Origin: Hoplostethus atlanticus
Lineage: Eukaryota > Chordata > Actinopteri > Trachichthyiformes > Trachichthyidae
Direction: 5' to 3'
Length of the DNA stretch: 64,000 nt
Assembly (NCBI GenBank): GCA_034670405.1
Contig: JAXDDX010000087.1
Coordinates: 1,787,001-1,851,000 of the forward strand
Shown here: positions 55,831-64,000 of the stretch, in pieces
How the letters are laid out: each line of letters opens with the position of its first letter
Position numbering within the stretch: position 1 is the first letter of the stretch
Made by a program: the position numbers and the translations under genes
The notes under the pieces: model-generated
Told to the model about the DNA's origin: nothing
Seen by the model: only the letters and a program-made list of their open reading frames with translations
Database searches by the model: none

Positions 55831-56297
55831 GCTGCATTCATGTACTATGGGAAAAACCGTGTGAACCAAGTCACGGATCAAAGCCACGACTTGGAAGGGT
55901 TTGAATACATGTGAAGCTGTGAAAACGCAATCATTTACATTTTCTGTGCTTATGATTATCGTTTTAACACTCATCACACATGCATGTATTGAGTGATAGC
56001 AATTGGTGGCAAGTCCTGTCTAAGGGACTTCTGATATAAACAAGAAAATTACCCTAAAAAAAGAGCATGGTGAGAGTTTTAGGTGAAACTGTCCCGAGAG
56101 AGTCATGTTAGCATTTGGATAGTTTATTTTATTTGTTTCAGTTTCGGAATCCAACATTGCTGCAGTGATCAAAGCTATGCTGCTAGGTGTTTTGCTGTTC
56201 CCTTGATTCATGTTAAAGTTTTAGACACGCCCACCCTTACCTGTTCATCCAATGAGGGCTTTCTGAATGCAGACATGGATTCGAAAACATTCAAATA

Positions 56298-57015
56298 GAG
56301 TGGTGCAGGAATGAGTCCTAAACCCCAGAAATTAGTTAGCATTTTTCCACTTCCGGTTCCCTCGTCTTGAAGTCTATGGGTTTTTTGAATGGGTTTTTGG
56401 TTAGATGCCTGAAATAAGGTCTGTGGTTAACACAAGCTTAAGAGATTTTCCACGTTTTGTTCTACGACATAAAATACGTCAGTAAATACCCCACTCGTGA
56501 ATTTTGAAGCTTTTACGTCTCTTAAAAAAGGCGGTAAGTGGCTAAGTGGAAATGAAACTACAGAGGTTGTCGGGGACATTAAACGACATCACGAACACGG
56601 AAACTCACTAGTCCGCCTTTACAGCCTCTAGTTGTGTTTATACTCGCTCTCTTGCAAGCTATTCTAACTCAAACTTTCCAACTTGTAGATGTATCAATTT
56701 ATAGTATTTTCAGTATTTTTAGTGGTGGTGACGTTGAAGTCATGTGACCATGGTGTAGTCTGTTTATAGCCTAACATTAGCTTTTTACTTCTGGCGATTG
56801 CATTTATGCTTCAAAAATCATAAAAGTGGTGTTCATTTGTGATTTACTTGCAGAACAAAACGTGTATGTATCATAAACTTTTGTTTGCCACAGAGCTTAT
56901 TTTCTGCAATAATCCAAAATCCAATGGAAAAATCCCATTGGCTTTTTGTCGAGGGAACCAGGGCGATGCTAACTTCCGGGTTGGCCTACAAAAATACATC
57001 ATCCCTGCACCACTC
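56298..57015. mobile_element. 718-bp nonautonomous DNA element with terminal inverted repeats
   Basis: Left end GAGTGGTGCAGGAATGA and right end TCATCCCTGCACCACTC are inverses with one mismatch, flanked by TA on both sides (56296-56297 and 57016-57017). Subterminal blocks are also mirrored (GTTAGCATTTTTCCACTTCCGGTTCCCTCG against CGAGGGAACC...GCTAACTTCCGG). There is no transposase. TA duplication suggests the Tc1/mariner superfamily. Confidence 0.75.
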
Positions 57016-57479
57016 TATGTAGTTGGATGGAAACTACTTTTCACAAAACAAATTTCATTTTCACAAACAAATGTTTTTAATGGTTTATTGGGCGAGACTG
57101 AGCAAACATTTTGTTGATCCATGTAGACGATTATGTCACTACACTTAATAAACCATCTCAGAAATTTGGTTTTGATATCGTTTGGAATTGAATGAAAGCA
57201 AATGGCATCTAGAGGTAGTGAAATAAATCATATGATAAGTGTTTCTCGTATCAATAGCATATAAATATCCACAAGAATTTTTAGAAGGGAGAGCGGGCAC
57301 AGTTGGATGAGAATTATGATCATGAAGTGACCCATGTGATGGAAATCTTTCCTTTTTATTTGTTTGAAATTAATGTAGTTGATATGTCATTCCCCTACCC
57401 TTATGTACAGGTATTTCCTGTATTTATATATTTCTTTCCTTGTATTTGCATCCTCAGTTTTACCACCTGAAAGCGAGTG

Positions 57480-57657
57480 AACTACATTTTCTAGTAGTTT
57501 TTACAATCTGAGGAACAGTATTTTCTAGTAGTAATTATCAACTGAAAGCTGAGGTAAACGCTATTTGCATGTAGTACCACCTGGGAACTGTGGTGAACGG
57601 TATATTCGAGTAGGAGGATCGTAATCTACCCTCTTTCCCATTGTACATGAATGCAGC
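57480..57657 (-). repeat. Dispersed repeat Y (copy 2, inverted)
   Basis: Read on the minus strand it begins GCTGCATTCATGTACAATGG and continues with two TACTAGAAAA words like copy 1 at 44.9 kb. A second GCTGCATTCATGTACTATGG start lies at 55833 in the opposite orientation, so 55833-57657 may be one larger element, although no target duplication is seen. Confidence 0.5.
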
Positions 57658-58430
57658 GCCAGACTGGCTGTACATGACTTCGCATTGGCTCCGATCTGTG
57701 ACATTGGAGACACTGGACAGAGCCAACTGTCTCTTCGGTTTTTAGGTAAATTAGAAAATAGACATCCCGGTTGTGGTGGAGACAAGCTTTCTTAGGCAGC
57801 CAAAGCCCGAAAACCGATTCTTATACACAATTTATTTTTAGTTACTTCAGCACCGTGCTGGACGGATCTGCCATAGAGGGTGAGTGTCTTAAACTGAATC
57901 TAGAACTCTTCTCGTATATTTAACGGTTTTATTGGTTGTTGGTGTCCATTGTGTTTGTAGGTTGTCTATCTCTCTATCTCTATCTCTATCCCTATCTCTA
58001 TCTGTGTATTTGTAAGTAGTGTGAGTGTATGTACGTCTCAGGGGTTTCTTCCTTATTTGAACAACTAAAACATCTTAAGAAAGTAGCCCACGGTGAACAG
58101 AATTTATATGTTTGTCATTGAGAAGTATTCTTGCCCGCCTACTTCATTCAACGCTTCTCGAGATGAAAAGCAGCGCGTGAATTACTCCGATACATGCCGT
58201 TCACTTGTATCGCGAGGACTTTAAACCAAACTGTATTAAAAATCAGGCGATTTAAAGTCGCCTTCTTTATCGACAAAGGTACACACGCCGTAGAACACTA
58301 CATAAGGCATATAAAGAATAGCTAGGAGTCATTCTTTAATTCGGCACACAACCGATACACCAAACAACACTTACTTGCCTAAAACCTTTATTTTGTAAAT
58401 GGTTCCCCCTCCCGTTATTCAGGCAGTCTT

Positions 58431-58530
58431 CTTCCACCACAGATGCACAACGGGAGGCGGCAGCGAGCGGTGTGAACCAATTCTAAAAGTTGTGATTTTA
58501 TTAAAACAAGTGCTATTTGGATGATTATAT
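58431..58530 (+). repeat. Dispersed repeat X (copy 2)
   Basis: Matches copy 1 at 44305-44410 in ordered blocks (CGGAGG/GGGAGG, GGCGGCAGCGAGC, GAACCAAT, AAAAGTT, GATTTT, GGATGATTATAT). Nearby, 58720-58780 is a (CT)n microsatellite and 58970-59038 a GT/GC-rich run. Confidence 0.5.
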
Positions 58531-58720
58531 GTACGCCGACTGTACCATAAGACCCTTGCGATTCAATAAAGATCTTAAAACCTATTCTACCAGGTATGTA
58601 CGTTTGTCGTTAAGCAAGGCAACATTAAACTGTCTGATAGTTTGAATGTAGTTCTGTCTACCGTGTGAGAGAACGGAACGTATCGGGGTTGAATAAACTG
58701 TAGGCTGGCCACAGTCTCTG

Positions 58721-58765
<45 letters not shown>

Positions 58766-59134
58766 CTCTCTCTCTCTCGTCGCCCCGGGGGGAAGCAGGA
58801 CGCATTTGCCGCTATTACTGCTGCTGTTGCCTACATTATATAACCAACTTCTCTCAGAGCTCACACACACCATCACTGACTGACAGACATATCCTGATCT
58901 GCTGCCGCACTGCTCTAGCATAACAGAAGAATAGCGTTCCCTGCTTGGATCTGATGTATTACACAGTGGTAGTGGTGTGTGTCTGTGTGTGTCTGTGTGT
59001 GTGTGTGCGCGTGTGTGCGCGCGTGCGTGCGCGCGTGATCATTTTGGATGCACACGTGTTGTACATGCACGTGCGCGCACACACTGCAGGTCCAAGGTTG
59101 CTTCATAACCCTTGTCTGTCTCTTGTCCCTTTTA

Positions 59135-59330
59135 GAAAAAAACACTATAATATTATTATAGGGATTTATAGAGGGATTAGAATGTGCTTGTGAAATTCAA
59201 CAGAGTTCTCTTACTGTACTTGATAGTATTTGTTTTCTTTTTCTATGGTATTACTAGGATGTTGTCATAACATTTTTGACAGTGGCTGCAAGATATTTTA
59301 AATTTTGCTGTGATATTTGTGTGGTATCTT
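59135..59330. repeat. Palindromic AT-rich repeat family, site 3
   Basis: Contains CACTATAATATTATTATAGG, GGGATTTATAG, TACTTGATAGTATTTG and CTATGGTATTACTAGGATG, the same word set as the repeats at 49.1 and 54.0 kb, but with no long perfect arms. Confidence 0.45.
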
Positions 59331-59734
59331 TCTAACATGTAGTCAAGGATTAGTCAAAGGATGGCTCCTTTTTGTAAAGCAAGACATGTGTCAGTCTTTC
59401 TGTCAGTCTAGGCCTGGCCCGACTTGGCCTTTGCCTTAATGAATCGGTCGCCGTCAAACAGCAGTGGCTTGCCGGAGGTTTGTCAATGAGGGATTACCCA
59501 AGCAACCGGGCTTCTAATTTAGCAGCTAATCCAGATTAAGGTGCCGTGGTTCTCTGTGTTCCCAGCCTGGGGCTCAGACACTGTGGCCCATCAGGCACAC
59601 ACAAATCAGCAGCCATCAATTGGTCACTGTCTGCACACTGGGATGCTACATTCAAGATCCAAGATTAAGTAGTTCATTGGAAGATCAACCAAAGCAGCTA
59701 GAGCTTTTGTTTGCTCTAGCTGCTCACTACTTGT

Positions 59735-59830
59735 AATTGACAGGTCTCAGGTTCAATCCCAGAAACAGCATTGTGTCTTGCCAAAGTGTCCTTGAGCAAG
59801 GCACTGAACCTCAACCTGCTCAAATGCAGC
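59735..59830. repeat. SINE-like dispersed repeat fragment
   Basis: GACAGGTCTCAGGTTCAATCCC resembles a tRNA-type B box, followed by CCTTGAGCAAGGCACTGAACC, a string widespread in teleost dispersed repeats. It is a short, degraded fragment. Confidence 0.45.
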
Positions 59831-60745
59831 TGAATGCCTAGAATCTAAATGTAATATCTAATTTTCTAACTCTTCTGGTGAAGTTTTTACACGTTCGAGT
59901 GTCATGGGGGGATATGCAAAGTTTAACACCTTCCTAATCACACTATGTGTTAAAGTAAGGGTCCGGTGCTTCCTTTTCCTGAGTTTGAACCTTGATTGAG
60001 TCAGTAGCGGGGCTGTGCTGGTTAGTGGTGGCATTTTTTCCCCTCCTCTTTCTCCTTTATATGCATCTGGCCTTCGGTGTGGAGAATCTGAGAGAGAGAC
60101 CAAAAGACAGAGTGCTCTGTGTACTATAAATAGACAGTGGGAGAGTATCTGTGATGATCGCATGGACACAGAATAATCCCTTAGTAGGACTGGCGTAACT
60201 CTGGACTACACTGGCCCTAACTTGGAACAGGTATTCCCTCTAATAGCCTTTTAGCAGGGTTATCCGGCGGACTTGCACCCCTGACCTTCTACTGTTTCTC
60301 TGTGTGTAAACTGCAGCATTAAGCTTGTTAATGCAGACCTCTGGGGAATGGAGGACGTTTCACCGTGGCCTGTACGGTCTAAATTTGGATTCATCCTTTT
60401 CGGTTTATTTTGCAGGGCCTTCCTTTAAGGTACAGATCATGTGCAGAAACATTGTAGGCTTGAACTTGACTTAATACATTTGTTGCATTTCATACATCTC
60501 TCTCTCTCTCTCTGTCCCATTTTGCTATCACTCTCTACTGCAGAAACGTCATGAACTATAATCCAAAAACATTTTGATCAGATTCCACACAAGTGCACAT
60601 GAATAAGGTTTATAAAAGCACTATTATTCTTACTACCCTGGTTATCAGTGGAGTGTGCCATGGTCTAAATGCTGTTTCAGAGGCTTTTCCACTCTGACAA
60701 GAATAACATCTTGAAGAAAAACGTCAGTATTCAAAGATACAAAAA

Positions 60746-60832
60746 TTACATTACATTACTGTCATTTAGCAGACTTTTATCCAAAGCGACTTACAATAAG
60801 TGTATTCAACATAGGTAGGCAAGAGAAAATAT
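60746..60832 (-). mobile_element. L2 LINE 3' tail (inverted)
   Basis: The inverse of the tail at 43150-43240: TTACATTACATTACTGTCATTTAGCAGAC, then CCAAAGCGACTTACAATAAG and CATAGGTAGGCAAGA. Only the last ~85 bp are present. Confidence 0.85.
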
Positions 60833-61375
60833 TGGCATCGACCTTCAAAAGCTCATATTGGAACCCTAATTGTATTGTTATAAAGTGTTATAAATTGGAA
60901 GAGATTACTGATGTACCAGAAAAAGATGTTATCATACAACTGCCTTATACAGCTAAAGAGCTTTAAACAAATGCCCTCCGTGGCGTAGACCAAATAAAAG
61001 AATCCTGCTTGCATACCATTAATCTCTCCCAGAGACATGCAGCCAGCCATGCAGGATGCGTGCAGCTAAGTTGTTTTGCCAAAAGATGGTAATTGATCAG
61101 TGGGAACATCAGAGAACTACTTGATCAAATACGCGTCCACCAGTCTTGGCGCTTTCCTACAATAAAAACCTTCAGCGGCAAATCTCAAGAGCAACTCTTT
61201 CATCACACCCATCAACGCCAGTATTCCAACAGTTGCTTTACAGTTACTAGAACATCTATTTTTGCCTCCATATGGTGTATTTTGTCATTAAATCGTAAAT
61301 CAACGTTAGATGTGTGAAGATGAATTACTTACTATGATTCGGATTTTTGTTAGCACCTCATCAATGCTCTAATGT

Positions 61376-61545
61376 GTTTGTGTGTGTGTGTGTGTGTGTG
61401 TGGGGGGGTGTGTTCTCTCAGTGTGTTCTCTCAGTGCCTTTACACTGAGCGGAGTACACCCCACCCCTTCAGGCACTGACCTCCTTTTCATTATTACTCA
61501 CACAGGAAGCACCTTTTCTCGCTTCTTTCCTTCCCTATCTCTGTC

Positions 61546-61586
<41 letters not shown>

Positions 61587-62367
61587 ATCCCTTCCCTCTC
61601 TGAGGTATCAGAGAATCCATCTTTAAAACAGAATAGACAATACTACTGTGGAGTATTATAGCATTTCTTTTGAATTTAAAATGTAATTATTTTATTTTTT
61701 TTTTTTCTTTCATTTTTTTATCTATGAAGCACTTTGTAACACTGTAAGTGCTCTATAAAAAAAACCCTAAAAACTCAAAAGTTTAATATTGTCAATTTTG
61801 TATTTTTATGAAATTATTAAATTTAATTTTAGATTTTTGTAAATATAATTTTTTACATTTACTTTATTTTTGTGCCTATTTTTTTATGTACGTATATTGT
61901 TATTACTTTGTGCGGGCAGGTTCACAATGTATTCATGCAATCCAAGCCATAATGCCGCATAATAGATGCTATTTTCTGATGTGGTTATAATGTAAGAATA
62001 GGGCAGATATGTTTAGAATGTGCCTCGCAATGCACTTAAAGTAAAGTGTCACCCCATTTAGGAGCCAAATATAACACACACTGTTGTGCAATATCGCAGT
62101 CCTACAGGTTAATGACTGTGGAAGTATTATACTGGATTCAGAGATCCTGAGGAGACAAGACTAAACAAGTTGCTAGGATCTGGAGCACATATGCATGCAC
62201 ACGCAGACGCACACACACATGCGCATACACACACACACACACACACACAAACACACGCACACGCAGGGGGATCGGATGTCAGAAGAGCAGGGTTTGCAGA
62301 GCAGGCCTCCTGATAGGAGCCAAGACAACAGAAAGTATTAATAATGGATAAGCCCGCATTCAGAGAG

Positions 62368-62430
<63 letters not shown>

Positions 62431-62431
62431 T
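61376..62431. repeat. Cluster of microsatellites (GT, GT, AC, GATA)
   Basis: GT runs at 61376-61402 and 61551-61585, an AC run about 62210-62260 and a pure GATA run of about 15 units at 62373-62430. Open frames across them are artefacts. The rest of 59830-64000 shows no gene, RNA gene or complete element that I can support. Confidence 0.85.
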
Positions 62432-64000
62432 AGAGATAACAGAGAAAGGGAGAGAAGGAGGGATAGACAGAAAGAGAGAATGAGAAATGAAGGGAAGGGT
62501 GAGTGGCTGAACCTTAGCTGTAGTATGATTAGTATCTTAATTCCACTGTTTGGCACTAGGCCATTGGCTCCAGTACAGAGAGATACATTCACACATTGGA
62601 GTTTTAGTTCTACAAACATTCTGCTGAGGCGGAGCTGCCCTGGAGGCAGAAATAATCTCATTGGTTGAGTTATGGGCGGAGCCAAGAAGCCAAGAAGCAG
62701 TTTTTTTAGTACAATTTAGGTAGCTGGCAGCTTGGATGGCAAAGAAGGAAAAATTCTAAATAAAAAATATAAATGGCATTTTCTTTCATTGATGACCATG
62801 GCATCCGTGGTCTTGGAAGATCAGCAGACTACCTAGCTTACCTAGATAGCTATAGGCTAGTATGGCTAGATTGAACTTGGTAGGTCAGCTCCAATATACA
62901 TTGTTCTGCTGGACATGACAATGTGCTGGTATGCATACAGGAATAGTTCAGAATAGTGAAATATGGACATTATCTTCTGTTACCAAGCAGGGAAAAAAGT
63001 TTTTAAAAAAGTCAGGCGAGATTGTTTCACTCCTTTCCAATGCAAACAAACTTGTTTCAAGAAGAAGTAAAGTTAAGTGTAATTTTCTTGATACTAGTGG
63101 AGTGATTTGTCTTATTCTGTCTTGTTCCAGGATACTGAAAAAAGTGAAACGAGTGGAATTATTTAATTTTCATTTCATTTAAATGACATTTTTTTGCAGT
63201 GTATGTTGAAAAAAACGAAAATCCTCCGAACACGTAAACTAAGCAGATATCAGAGTCGCATTGTGCCTGGGTTGTTGGTATCACAGGTGCTATAGCGTCA
63301 CCTCCCTCCTTACAGTGACTCACTGCTCCACCACCTGCATATAGGTCCATGTTGCATCATATACCTCCATTGGAATCCCCCCTCCCACACTCTTCCTTCC
63401 ACTGTCTTTGTCTGTCTACTGCATGCTTTAGACTCAATCTTTAGACACAATCCTAACAGAAACTCTTTGATTCCACGCTCACCATGTTATATATGGGAAT
63501 GACTGACCTGCTGCATGACAGATTCAACGGTATATATTCAAACTGGACCGCGACAAAAATTCTAGTGATGTTTCATTCGTCACGTATGAACGTATGAACG
63601 TCTGAAACCTGGCAACCGAAGCATGGCAGAAATGAAGGATGCATGGATGGATTTTTTCATGACATAAATCTTTTATTTGGTCATCATAACTTTTGAAATG
63701 TCATGGCACGGCATGACTGCTTGCTGGATTTTGTTGTTCAATGTTTGGTTTGCTGTAAAACATGAACTTGAATGCGTCACTCATTAAGTCCGCGGATGTT
63801 GAGTGTGGAAAAGCAGAGAATAATGATCACCAAAGTCTACAGAAAACAGAAAACTTCAATCGTGGAGACAGCTTGAATGTAGATAGATGCAGATGCAGAT
63901 GCAGGTAGAATGAAAATAGCCAAATATTTTCCCCATAGTCCACTGAAAATGCCAGGATGTTCACTACTATACTGTTTACTAGGTTTGATTTTAGTAGACA

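Noticed and set aside
58658-58921. Arg/Glu-rich open frames on the minus strand
   Set aside because: Translation of a (CT)n microsatellite.
59745-59770. tRNA-like B box
   Set aside because: No A box or cloverleaf could be drawn; it belongs to a SINE-like dispersed repeat fragment.

Overview
This window is nuclear DNA from a ray-finned (teleost) fish. The evidence is split genes with canonical splice sites, fish-type mobile DNA (L2 LINE tails, hAT, Tc1, a piggyBac-like MITE, one solo LTR) and many (AC)n, (CT)n and (GATA)n microsatellites. All calls come from reading the sequence and joining host exons by eye; no alignment or database search was run.

From left to right, 0-20 kb is a tandem cluster of pi-class glutathione S-transferase genes (gstp), all on the minus strand. 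Copy A shows exons 1-4 and runs off the left edge. Copies B and C are complete, with seven exons and 208 codons. Copy D keeps only exons 2-4. B and C lie in adjacent units of about 6 kb that are nearly identical, except that B carries a 561-bp solo LTR whose empty site is preserved in C. A and C have Arg at glutathione-site position 45, while B and D have Lys. Copy A keeps a TATA box and an AP-1-like site that B and C lack.

20-28 kb is repeat-rich intergenic DNA: trinucleotide arrays, a decayed hAT transposase cut by a MITE, and a 68-bp minisatellite. 28-37.4 kb holds a complete Rab1 GTPase gene (minus, six coding exons, 203 aa) with a piggyBac-like MITE in one intron and an L2 tail in another. 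38.2-43.8 kb holds a complete aspartylglucosaminidase-family gene (minus, ten exons, 299 aa) with a 16-bp microexon, a GC-AG intron and no visible signal peptide. 45.8-46.9 kb holds the 3' exons of an unidentified RRM-like gene (minus).

47-64 kb is mostly gene-poor. It contains an intronless, broken HTRA2-like protease copy interrupted by telomere-type repeats, a recurrent palindromic AT-rich repeat family, a Tc1 fragment, a 718-bp element with terminal inverted repeats, a CpG-rich promoter-like patch and further microsatellites. The gstp-rab1 neighbourhood resembles human 11q13, where GSTP1 and RAB1B lie near each other; this is established knowledge used as context only. I found no clearly new biological system. 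The strongest leads are the mosaic gstp array, the microexon-bearing asparaginase gene, the palindromic repeat family and the HTRA2-like relic.
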